NCBI RefSeq assembly: GCF_026230195.1
Contig: NZ_CP036501.1
Coordinates: 372,001 to 436,000 of the forward strand
Reading direction: 5' to 3'
DNA: 64,000 nucleotides
Source: Candidatus Paraluminiphilus aquimaris
GTDB lineage: Bacteria > Pseudomonadota > Gammaproteobacteria > Pseudomonadales > Halieaceae
Shown here: positions 26,819 to 35,025 of the stretch, piece by piece
Layout of the letters: each line of letters starts with the position of its first letter
Position numbering within the stretch: the stretch's first letter is position 1
Notes under the pieces: generated by a model
Database searches by the model: none
What the model saw: the letters and a program-made list of their open reading frames with translations, nothing else
What the model was told of the DNA's origin: nothing
Program-made: the position numbers and the translations under genes

Positions 26819-27667
26819 ATGACGCTGACCGTAACACCCTCTGGGCAAGCCTGCGGTGCTCGCATTGAGGGCATCGACCTAACGCAAGACCTTAACGCGT
26901 CTCAGATTGAAGAGCTCAGACAGCTATGGCTCGAGCACAAGGTCATTGCGCTCCCTAATCAGTCACTGGCGCCTGAAGATCTCGAGCGGGTAGCAAACTA
27001 TTTTGGCGAAGTCGGTGAGGACCCCTTTTTCGGGCACATCGATGGCTACCCCAATATATGTGCGATCCAACGTGACGCAGATGAGAAAACACCGATCTTT
27101 GCCGAAATTTTCCACACTGACTGGAGTTTCATGCAAATACCGCCAGCGGGTACTGCACTGTTTGGCATCACGATTCCACCGCATGGTGGAGACACATTAT
27201 TTGCAGACCAAGTGAAAGCTTACGAGGACATGCCTGACGCGCTACGCGAGAAAGTTAAGGGCCTGACGGCTATACATTCTGCGGCACTCGGTTATGCGCC
27301 AGACGGCGCCTACGGAGATAACGATCAAGCCAGTGGGCGCAGTATGCAGATCAAGCCCAGCGAAAAGGCACGTGAAACCTGCCCCCACCCCATGGTGCGA
27401 ACGCATCATGAAACAGGCACCAAGGCTCTATTTTCGTCGGCAGCCTATATTCAAAGTTTTCAAGACATGTCCCTTGAGGCGTCACAAGCACTCGCCATGG
27501 AGCTTTACGCTCATCAAACGCAAGAGAAATTTCAGTACCGACATAAATGGGAGAAGGACATGTTGGTCATCTGGGATAACCGTTCGTTACTCCACTGCGC
27601 AACTGGCGGATTTGATGGCTATGACCGCTTGCTTCACCGCGTAACGATTGCGGATACAAAGTGGTAG
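26819..27667 (+). CDS. TauD/TfdA-family Fe(II)/2-oxoglutarate dioxygenase
   Basis: A 282-residue cytoplasmic oxygenase that couples decarboxylation of 2-oxoglutarate to hydroxylation of a substrate. Family members act on taurine, alkyl sulphates and aryloxyacetates. The iron ligands are H99 and D101 (FHTDWSF) and H259 (SLLHCATGG). An arginine eleven residues later (R270) or R274 binds 2-oxoglutarate. Length is normal. AGGAGAAG precedes the ATG. It lies in a tight three-gene plus-strand unit, 16 bases before the hydratase gene. The substrate is unknown, but the partner hydratase suggests ring or side-chain catabolism. Confidence 0.91.
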   Translation: MTLTVTPSGQACGARIEGIDLTQDLNASQIEELRQLWLEHKVIALPNQSLAPEDLERVANYFGEVGEDPFFGHIDGYPNICAIQRDADEKTPIFAEIFHTDWSFMQIPPAGTALFGITIPPHGGDTLFADQVKAYEDMPDALREKVKGLTAIHSAALGYAPDGAYGDNDQASGRSMQIKPSEKARETCPHPMVRTHHETGTKALFSSAAYIQSFQDMSLEASQALAMELYAHQTQEKFQYRHKWEKDMLVIWDNRSLLHCATGGFDGYDRLLHRVTIADTKW

Positions 27668-27683
27668 GCAAGGGATAAAACTA

Positions 27684-28412
27684 ATGACGATGGATGCATT
27701 TCTAGAACGCCTTGCCCACGCTATCAGAGACAACGCCACGCTCCCGGAATTCCCGCCTGGCGTCACCTTAGATGAGGCTTATCGCCTACTACCCAAACTT
27801 ACTGAACGCGTTTCGAGCCACCCTCACGTGGGCCTGAAAGCGGGTCTAACCAACGTCGACTTACAGCAACTCTTTTCTCTAGAGGAACCCCTCCTGGGCC
27901 TGCTTTATGACTCTTGCGAAATCCGGCCAGGCGATGCCATGCCTTTCTCGCCACATCGACTAATCGAGTGTGAAATGTGCGTCACTTACCAAGCCGATGG
28001 GCGCCCGATTGCTGTTGGCCCGGCCGTAGAGTTTGTCCGTGTGAAGTTTGCAAGACCCGAGGATATGACACCGGGCAACCTTACCCTCTGCAATTTAGGG
28101 GCTGACAAATTTATGAAAGGTGAGATGACTGCCTGGGAAGACTTTGATTTTGACGCATTGGGAAACCTTGAAATTGTGGCAACACGCGACGGCGAGACCT
28201 TACTCAAAACCACGCCACTGGAATCACTCGGCGGGCCTGTAACGGCTCATGAGTGGTGCATCGGGAAAGCCAAATCGCTAGGGTTTACGCTCCCTCAGAA
28301 CGGCATTCTCCTTGCCGGTACAAACGGATCAGCACTCCCTGCTGAGCCTGGAAATTATGACGTGCACTATGGCCACCTTGGGACCGTTAGCTTCTCTATT
28401 TCAGCCACTTAA
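27684..28412 (+). CDS. 2-oxopent-4-enoate hydratase-like protein (FAH/MhpD family)
   Basis: A 242-residue member of the fumarylacetoacetase-like/2-keto-4-pentenoate hydratase family. It shows GLKAGLTN (the conserved GxKxG-type segment near residue 48), ECEMCVTY with the metal-binding glutamates near 96-103, and AVEFVRVKF after it. In aromatic catabolism such enzymes hydrate 2-oxopent-4-enoates after ring cleavage. The ATG at 27684 has AAGGG nine bases upstream. An in-frame start at 27648 would overlap the dioxygenase and lacks such a site. It is the last gene of the SDR-dioxygenase-hydratase unit. Confidence 0.86.
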   Translation: MTMDAFLERLAHAIRDNATLPEFPPGVTLDEAYRLLPKLTERVSSHPHVGLKAGLTNVDLQQLFSLEEPLLGLLYDSCEIRPGDAMPFSPHRLIECEMCVTYQADGRPIAVGPAVEFVRVKFARPEDMTPGNLTLCNLGADKFMKGEMTAWEDFDFDALGNLEIVATRDGETLLKTTPLESLGGPVTAHEWCIGKAKSLGFTLPQNGILLAGTNGSALPAEPGNYDVHYGHLGTVSFSISAT

Positions 28413-28477
28413 TCTCAGCAACTTCGTAACCTCAGTCACCTCATCGTAGCCACTTAGCGTCCCGGTCGGAGGGCGCA

Positions 28478-28624
28478 ATGACTCATTTAGAGGTGCCTAT
28501 GGTTCATAACACCCGAGTATTACGGTCGCGTCGTCGCGTCTCCGACGGTTACTGGCTATGTGTTGCCACAAGTCTGCACTCAAACACGACACTCCCTTAT
28601 GTCCAGATAGCCTTTGACTGGTAG
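28478..28624 (+). CDS. Candidate 48-residue small protein
   Basis: In the 270-base gap before the acylase gene, an ATG at 28478 with GGAGG five bases upstream opens 48 codons ending in TAG. The product (starting MTHLEVPMVHNTRVLRSRRRV) is basic in its first half and hydrophilic overall. No family is recognised. The good ribosome-binding site is the only positive evidence. The rest of the gap shows nothing I can name. Confidence 0.25.
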   Translation: MTHLEVPMVHNTRVLRSRRRVSDGYWLCVATSLHSNTTLPYVQIAFDW

Positions 28625-28682
28625 GACCGGCGTTTTTTAGGTTAACTAGCGAGCACATAAAATAATTCAGCAGGCCGGTTTC

Positions 28683-31166
28683 ATGAGTTCAGTTTTATCA
28701 AAGCCGATGGTGAGACGCGTTGTCGGCGCCTTAGCAGTGGGTAGCGTCCTTTCGTTGGTAGCCTGCAAAGAGCAAGGAAGCGCTTTACCAATACCCAAGT
28801 ACACAGCAACCGTCACAAAAACCGAGTTTGGCATACCGCACATCACCGCTGACTCGTGGGGGTCCTTAGGCTTCGGCGAGGCCTACACCGCCGCTGAGGA
28901 TCAGCTCTGTAATATGGCGCTAGCGCTCGTGCAGGCGCGCGGCGAAAGTGCCGCCGCATTTGGTCCAGGGCCAAGAAACCGCAACGCAAGTCGCGATATC
29001 GTAGTTAAAGCCCTTGGAATATCAGAGAAAGCTGAGACGGCGCTAAACCAACAGGCACCCAATATTCGGCAATGGATAAAGGGTTACACGGCCGGCTTTA
29101 ACCAGTATGTCACTGAGCAGCAAGGGAATTACGGCTCTTGGTGTGATCAAGCCGACTGGGTGAGGCCTGTCACAGCGAATGAGTTCATGGCGCAGTATGT
29201 GACTTTGGTCCACACCCTGCCTCGCATCGCAGGCGCCATCGTTGCTGCAGCGCCACCTGCAAAGACACTCTCTTTTCAGTCGCCCCCGCCCAGCGAACCC
29301 GACACGAGAGATATACACATAGCCGCTCTGCGCTCAGCACCCAGCCTGTCCAACACACTCACCGACATGAAACTGCGTGATATGGGTTCTAACGCTTGGG
29401 CAATTGCGGCAGAGCGCTCTGAAAATGGTAAAGGCCTTCTGCTGGCTAACCCTCACTACCCTTGGTATGGCATCGCGAGATTCTGGGAAAAGCACCTCAC
29501 AATTCCTGGTGTCTATAACGCCTACGGCGCGGGACTTATTGGAGCGCCGGGTGTCGCGGTTGGCTTTAACGAGGCGCTGGGTTGGTCTCATACGGTGTCG
29601 AATTCCAAACGCACTGTCGTTTACCAACTCACCCTAAACCCCGAAAACCCGAATCAGTACCGCTTCGAAAATGAGTGGCGTGATCTGACATCTGCCGAGG
29701 TCAACATCGCCATCAAGACAGAGCAGGGGCTTGTAGAGAAGGCACATACCGTCTACTTCTCGCATCACGGCCCGATGATGGCGCTTCCTGGACTCAGCGA
29801 TAACCCAATGACCGCCTTCGCCGTGCGAGACGCGAATGCTGAGAACATTCACACCTTCGCGCAGTGGCAGGCTATGGGAAGTGCGCAGAGCATGGATGCG
29901 TTCATCGATGCCCACCGTCAACACAACGCAATGCCGTGGGTAAATACGATTGCTGCCTCCAAGGATGGCCGCGCGGTTTACATCGATAACTCCAATGTCG
30001 GGGCGCTCAGCGAAGAGGCGATCGCCACTTGGCACAACACCCTAAAAGCGGTTCCTAAGTTGCAATACCTTTTCCTGTCAAAGGGCCTGGTCATCTTAGA
30101 CGGTAGTAAAGCGGTGAACGAGTGGCTCGAAACAGACTCGCCCGTCCCTAATACGGAACCCTTCGAGCGACGCCCTCTTATCGAAAGCGAACAGTATGTT
30201 TTTAATTCAAACGACAGCTACTGGCTTAGCGACCCTGATAAACCGGCAGCGTCCCTGTCCCCTCTCTACGGCCCCACGATGACGCCACGCAGTGTTCGCA
30301 CGCGAATGAATATCGCTTTGCTGCGATCTGACAGCGACTATGGTTACGCGGGTGATGATGGAAAATTCAGCCGGGCCGAAATGCAAAACGCCCTATTCAG
30401 CAACGATAGCCTCACCGCGGCGATGCTTCTCCCTGAGCTGCTTGACGCCTGTCGCGCTGACCCAGTTCGGGATGTGGACGGAACCACCGTAGATCTCCTC
30501 ACTGCTTGCAACGTGCTTGATAACTGGGATCGACAGTTCAACAGTGAGTCACGTGGCGCGGTATTGTTCCGAGAGTGGATCACTCGCTACCCCTACGATG
30601 AAACCTATTTGGGATCATCTTTATTTAAAAACGGTTTTAACCCAGCGGCGCCTGCCACCACGCCCTACGGGCTTGCTGACTCAGACCAAGCCTTGGATAC
30701 ACTAGCGCAGGCAGTCGTACTGTTAGGCGGCGAAGGCATTGCACTCGACACCGCCCTGGGGAATTTGCAAATTGGGCACCGACTTGACCGTCAGTACCCT
30801 TTACATGGCGGCAATCGATACGAGGGTATTGCCAACCTCCAAGTATCAAATTCGCCAGGCAATAACCCGACGGAAACGCCTATCTTTACGGGCAGTGAAA
30901 ACTTCATTGCGGGCAGCAACAGTTTGTCCGAGACGGGCTACAACGTGGTTCATGGCTCTAGCTTTATCATGACCTTGGGCTGGGGTGATGACGGTCCAAA
31001 AGCCGAAGCGCTACTGTCTTACTCTCAGTCAGGCGATCCTAATTCTCCGCACTTTGACGATCAGACTCAGTTATACGCACAAAAAGCTTGGCGTCCGATT
31101 CGCTACACGTTGGAAGATATTCAAGCGAACGCTGTATCAACCCGGATTGTTAGCTCCGCTGAGTGA
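28683..31166 (+). CDS. Penicillin/acyl-homoserine-lactone acylase family lipoprotein (Ntn hydrolase)
   Basis: An 827-residue autoprocessing amidohydrolase of the penicillin-amidase family, related to AHL acylases such as PvdQ and QuiP. The N-terminus ends in lipobox LVAC with C28, so the protein is probably lipid-anchored. The alpha chain would run to G235, where the precursor is expected to be cut. The new N-terminal nucleophile would be S236 in GSNAWAI. NPHYPW about 25 residues later matches the conserved beta-chain region. Substrates could be AHL signals, beta-lactams or other N-acyl compounds. An intrinsic terminator follows immediately. Confidence 0.88.
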   Translation: MSSVLSKPMVRRVVGALAVGSVLSLVACKEQGSALPIPKYTATVTKTEFGIPHITADSWGSLGFGEAYTAAEDQLCNMALALVQARGESAAAFGPGPRNRNASRDIVVKALGISEKAETALNQQAPNIRQWIKGYTAGFNQYVTEQQGNYGSWCDQADWVRPVTANEFMAQYVTLVHTLPRIAGAIVAAAPPAKTLSFQSPPPSEPDTRDIHIAALRSAPSLSNTLTDMKLRDMGSNAWAIAAERSENGKGLLLANPHYPWYGIARFWEKHLTIPGVYNAYGAGLIGAPGVAVGFNEALGWSHTVSNSKRTVVYQLTLNPENPNQYRFENEWRDLTSAEVNIAIKTEQGLVEKAHTVYFSHHGPMMALPGLSDNPMTAFAVRDANAENIHTFAQWQAMGSAQSMDAFIDAHRQHNAMPWVNTIAASKDGRAVYIDNSNVGALSEEAIATWHNTLKAVPKLQYLFLSKGLVILDGSKAVNEWLETDSPVPNTEPFERRPLIESEQYVFNSNDSYWLSDPDKPAASLSPLYGPTMTPRSVRTRMNIALLRSDSDYGYAGDDGKFSRAEMQNALFSNDSLTAAMLLPELLDACRADPVRDVDGTTVDLLTACNVLDNWDRQFNSESRGAVLFREWITRYPYDETYLGSSLFKNGFNPAAPATTPYGLADSDQALDTLAQAVVLLGGEGIALDTALGNLQIGHRLDRQYPLHGGNRYEGIANLQVSNSPGNNPTETPIFTGSENFIAGSNSLSETGYNVVHGSSFIMTLGWGDDGPKAEALLSYSQSGDPNSPHFDDQTQLYAQKAWRPIRYTLEDIQANAVSTRIVSSAE

Positions 31167-31169
31167 AAA

Positions 31170-31192
31170 AAGCCCGCAATAGCGGGCTTTTC
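31170..31192. terminator. Bidirectional intrinsic terminator
   Basis: AAGCCCGC (31170-31177) and GCGGGCTT (31182-31189) form a perfect 8-bp stem with an AATA loop. T residues follow on the plus strand and the A-run before the stem gives a T-run on the minus strand. It separates the convergent acylase and MFS transporter genes and can serve both. Confidence 0.9.
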
Positions 31193-31207
31193 AATTTCAA
31201 ACCAATC

Positions 31208-32512
31208 TTAGTCCGGTGCCTTCGATAGATCTTCACGGATAAAGCGTGAGGCAATCATATAAAGAACGCCCGAAATAAACATAGCGGTTGGAACGATATA
31301 CATCATGGCGTAACGCAGGGAGTCCGTACCGTGTTGATCGACCATTAAATCGCTCACCAAACCAACGGTGGTAGGTCCCATACCGAGCCCAATAATATTA
31401 AGAATGAAGAACAATAATGCTGACGAAACCGCACGCATCTTAAGCCCCACCATGCCATGAACAGAGGCAATCGTTGCGCCAAGGTAAGCGTTGGCCAGGA
31501 CCGACGGAATCACCATACATAAAAGTGCCGTGTAAGGACCGTCTACCCAGAACGTGCTAATTTGTAACGGTACAGAAATCGCGCAGGCACAAACCGCCAC
31601 CCACATATACCAACGCTTGTCATCCTTGCCTAACTTGTCTGCCAAGACCCCAGAACCAAAAACACCTATCGCACCACCCACGCCAATAATCAGTGCCAAC
31701 CATGTACCGAGCTCTCCGGTCGGCATCTCGTGCGTGCGGATCATGAAAGACGCCACCCAGTTTGCCGTGCTATAGCCCGCGAAGGCGTTCATCGCAGCGC
31801 CCAGTGCCATAAAGATGAAGGAAGGACGGCTTACGAGCAGCTTAAAAACTGCCAGCATTGTCGGGTTGTCACCGCTGGTTACACGATTTTCTGTAAGCCC
31901 ACGAATGGGTTCGGGTACCGTCAAATAAAGGATTGTAGCAAGAATGACACCCGGAACCCCCACCACGAAAAAGGCGATTCGCCAGCCAAAAAACTCATTG
32001 AGCCAGCCTCCAAAAAGGAAACCAAAAAGAATGCCAATACTGATTCCGGTTGAATAGAAACCGATGGCACTGGCTCGCTTATCTGGCGGAAACATATCGG
32101 AAATCATTGAGTGCGACGGCGGACTGCCGCCAGCCTCGCCAATGCCCACGCCTACGCGTGCAAGCAGTAACTGCCAATAGTTTTGAGCGAGACCGCTTAG
32201 CGCGGTCATACCACTCCAAATCGTAAGTGAGATCGCCACGATGTTTCGGCGATTGCTACGATCGGCCAAGCTCGCGATGGGGAGACCGGCAAATGTGTAA
32301 AAGAGAGCAAATGCAAAACCAGTGAGCAGACCAAGCTGCGCATCGCTCAACATTAAGTCGGCTTTAATCGACTCTTGCAGGATCGACAGAAGTTGCCGGT
32401 CGATAAAGTTGATGCTGTAAACGAGGGTAAGGATACCGAGCGCGTAATAGGCAGCTTTCGTTGAGCCGTACGGGTTGGTTACGGATTGCTCCGCTGAATT
32501 AGTATCTGTCAT
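31208..32512 (-). CDS. MFS transporter, spinster-like
   Basis: A 434-residue inner-membrane transporter with twelve predicted helices. NFIDRQLLSIL in helix 1 and the motif-A loop LADRSNRRN between helices 2 and 3 place it in the major facilitator superfamily. The pattern ARVGVGIGEAGGSPPSHSMISDMFP is characteristic of the spinster-like branch common in sphingomonads and marine gammaproteobacteria. The substrate is unknown. The ribosome-binding site is weak. About 200 bases upstream to the next gene hold no coding sequence I can support. Confidence 0.92.
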   Translation of the reverse strand: MTDTNSAEQSVTNPYGSTKAAYYALGILTLVYSINFIDRQLLSILQESIKADLMLSDAQLGLLTGFAFALFYTFAGLPIASLADRSNRRNIVAISLTIWSGMTALSGLAQNYWQLLLARVGVGIGEAGGSPPSHSMISDMFPPDKRASAIGFYSTGISIGILFGFLFGGWLNEFFGWRIAFFVVGVPGVILATILYLTVPEPIRGLTENRVTSGDNPTMLAVFKLLVSRPSFIFMALGAAMNAFAGYSTANWVASFMIRTHEMPTGELGTWLALIIGVGGAIGVFGSGVLADKLGKDDKRWYMWVAVCACAISVPLQISTFWVDGPYTALLCMVIPSVLANAYLGATIASVHGMVGLKMRAVSSALLFFILNIIGLGMGPTTVGLVSDLMVDQHGTDSLRYAMMYIVPTAMFISGVLYMIASRFIREDLSKAPD

Positions 32513-32708
32513 TGGTTACCACTATTTGAATTATGTTTTGCGGTGAACGCTCAATGAGCCGCGTTCGTGACTTAAAGCTACACTAACATCGCATTGGTGG
32601 ACCAGCGTTAATACTTAAAACAGGAATGGGCGAAGACGAAAATAACAACACGCTCGTTCTTGTGACCCGCAGACAAGCGATGATAGCCGCCGGGCATAGG
32701 CCCGTTGC

Positions 32709-34013
32709 TTAATTACCCCGCTGGCGCTCTAGAAGCCGAAAGAAAGGGTAGCCGAGAGCGATCAAGGCGAGCGTTAAAGCGAGCTGAATAGGGTATTGAA
32801 CCGCCGTGTAAAGCACAGTCCAGCCTGTAATCGTCAAGAATATAATTGCGGGGAGAGGGTAAAAGGGAATCGTGAATACGGATTTAGCGTCGTCGTGGCG
32901 ACGGGCGCGACTAATAAATAAAGCCATCACGGTGAAAAGCGTATTCGTGGCCATAACGAGTCCGGCAAATAGCAGTATTTGCTCGAAGGTCGATGTCCAA
33001 AGAAAAATAAGTGCCACAACACCCATCAATATAATGGCGTTGCGGGGTAAGCCATGAGAATTGATAGCGCCTAACCAACGTAATCCACGGTAATCCTCAC
33101 CCAACCGCTGCAGCGCGCGAGGGCCAGCCATAACCATGGCGCTCACGGTTGATATCAAAATGCCAGAGAGCAGCAGAGAGACGACGAACGCTCCCCCTGA
33201 ACCCAGCACCTCACCTGCGACTATGTAGGCAATCTCGACCTCTCCTGATAGGTCACCCAGCGGTGCCGATGTTAAGAAAACCGTGTTTAACATTACATAA
33301 ACGAGAGTTACCACCGCACAGCCCACAACAAGCGCTCGAGGTAAGTCGCGTTGCGGCTCCTCCAACTCACCCAAAATATAGGTTGCCGCGTTCCACCCCG
33401 AGTAGGCGTAAGTGACATAGATAAGTGCCACAGCGCCCGCGCCGGTTGCAACTTCGCCTACATCCAGAAGTGAGACCAAGGGTAGCTGCTGCGGATATTG
33501 ACTCCCAACGAGCCACGCTGTCGCAATAAAAAGAATAATCAAAGCCAGCTTGAGCAGGGTGAGCAGAACCTGACCCCGAGAACTTTCACGGTAGGTCCGA
33601 ATATGGAGGGCCACCATTGCGAGAATCAGCAGGCTCGCCGTTACTTTCGGTGGCGCTTCGGGAAAGGCAGTCGCCAAATACGCACCGAAAGTGAGTGCCG
33701 CCAGAGCAATCGGCGCCGCAAAGCCGACAGTGGCTGACACACCGCCAGAGAGGAAACCTGCGTAGGGGTGAATCAGCTCCGATAAGAAATGGTATTCGCC
33801 GCCCGAGCCGACGTGGTGTGCGCCAAGCTCGGCGTAACAAAGGGCGCCGCACAATGCGCAGAGACCACCGAGTACCCATAGCCACATAATAGCGCCCGTT
33901 GATTCGATGGCTAACAACTGGAACCCCAACGAGGTAAAGACACCGGTCCCGACCATATTGGCAATCACCACAGCCGTGGCAACATTGACCGAATAACCGC
34001 CTGTCTGCGACAT
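32709..34013 (-). CDS. APC-superfamily amino-acid permease
   Basis: A 434-residue inner-membrane permease with about twelve helices. ANMVGTGVFTSLG (19-31) is the APC helix-1 glycine motif that lines the substrate site, followed by GALCYAELGA in helix 2. AYSGWNAATYILGE in the middle matches helix 6 of eukaryotic-like LAT/APC permeases. The ATG at 34013 begins a standard N-terminus. The upstream extension in the same frame begins with TTG and is discounted. It is divergent from the formyltransferase-like gene. Confidence 0.9.
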   Translation of the reverse strand: MSQTGGYSVNVATAVVIANMVGTGVFTSLGFQLLAIESTGAIMWLWVLGGLCALCGALCYAELGAHHVGSGGEYHFLSELIHPYAGFLSGGVSATVGFAAPIALAALTFGAYLATAFPEAPPKVTASLLILAMVALHIRTYRESSRGQVLLTLLKLALIILFIATAWLVGSQYPQQLPLVSLLDVGEVATGAGAVALIYVTYAYSGWNAATYILGELEEPQRDLPRALVVGCAVVTLVYVMLNTVFLTSAPLGDLSGEVEIAYIVAGEVLGSGGAFVVSLLLSGILISTVSAMVMAGPRALQRLGEDYRGLRWLGAINSHGLPRNAIILMGVVALIFLWTSTFEQILLFAGLVMATNTLFTVMALFISRARRHDDAKSVFTIPFYPLPAIIFLTITGWTVLYTAVQYPIQLALTLALIALGYPFFRLLERQRGN

Positions 34014-34132
34014 ATGTGACGAACCTAAATAAGCTGGAAAATAGTGCGATATGACACGCTGGCAAGCGGACCGCAATCACAGCGCTATAATCTAACAGGT
34101 ATGTTCGCAGCTGACATAAATGAGGATCTATC

Positions 34133-34843
34133 GTGCGCATCGCTCTTTTCTATAACCGCGATATTTACGCCCACCTAGCGCTTAATTTATTAACGTTAAA
34201 ACTAAGTGAGCACTCACTTGGATTTTTTTATTCTGAGCATGTTGGCACGAAGGTCGAGCGTGATAATCGACTGCAAAAGTTAGCGGAATTTGAGAAATCA
34301 TTTGATACGCTGCCCGGAAACTCCTTCGAACAGCTCGCTAAATCTGCTAACAGTTTTGAAAATGCTATAACCGACATAAACGGCGTTGACGCTGAAAAAC
34401 TCACTGACTTTAAACCCGATCTGGTGGTCAGTATTCGTTTCGGACAAATTTTTCAGGCATCTACAATTTCAATTTCTCGATTGGGTGTCATTAACCTCCA
34501 CTCGGGACTGCTTCCTGACTACAAAGGTGTCATGGCGAGCTTTTGGTCATTACTTAATGGCGCGTCAGAATTGGGAACAACGCTCCATTGGATCACTGAC
34601 AATAAAATAGACTCTGGCGAGATAATTTCGCGTTGCACACAGCCCGTTCGACACGGACTCACTTATAGCCAGCAAGTCCGCGCGCTCTATGAGCCGGGTG
34701 TCGAGCAGATAGTCAGGGCCCTCGGTGATATCGAGTCGCTCGCAAAGCGACAAAAAAAGAACCTCCCCGACGGCCATTACTACAGTTTTCCAGAACCCAA
34801 GCACTTAGATGCTTTTGAAGAGAGCGGATGGAAACTTTACTAA
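34133..34843 (+). CDS. Stand-alone formyltransferase-fold protein
   Basis: A 236-residue protein with the glycinamide ribonucleotide/methionyl-tRNA formyltransferase fold. The catalytic triad pattern is visible: N121 and H123 in INLHSGLLPDYKG, and D160 in NKIDSGEI. Members transfer a formyl group from 10-formyltetrahydrofolate to an amine, for example on tRNA, nucleotide sugars or peptides. The C-terminal tRNA-binding domain of Fmt is absent, so initiator tRNA is unlikely. The start is GTG with GAGGAT upstream. Base composition of the first 240 bases is only about 40% G+C, clearly below its neighbours, which suggests transfer. Confidence 0.8.
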   Translation: MRIALFYNRDIYAHLALNLLTLKLSEHSLGFFYSEHVGTKVERDNRLQKLAEFEKSFDTLPGNSFEQLAKSANSFENAITDINGVDAEKLTDFKPDLVVSIRFGQIFQASTISISRLGVINLHSGLLPDYKGVMASFWSLLNGASELGTTLHWITDNKIDSGEIISRCTQPVRHGLTYSQQVRALYEPGVEQIVRALGDIESLAKRQKKNLPDGHYYSFPEPKHLDAFEESGWKLY

Positions 34844-35025
34844 ACGCTTTGATCGAGGGCGCGCGAAGTCGCTACCCGACGGCACCAAGACCCTGCCCTT
34901 CCCTCATGAGTCGACAAAGCAAGCCTTGGCTGTCTTCCCTCTTAGTCCTTTGCGGATTCGACTGACTTACGTTTCGCTCTACACTGGGCACCTCCGAACA
35001 GATATTAACTTTGAGGCCATAGACA

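Noticed and set aside
33586-34140. 184-codon open frame on the minus strand
   Set aside because: It shares the strand and position of the APC permease in another frame and gives an arginine/cysteine-rich product typical of out-of-frame reading.
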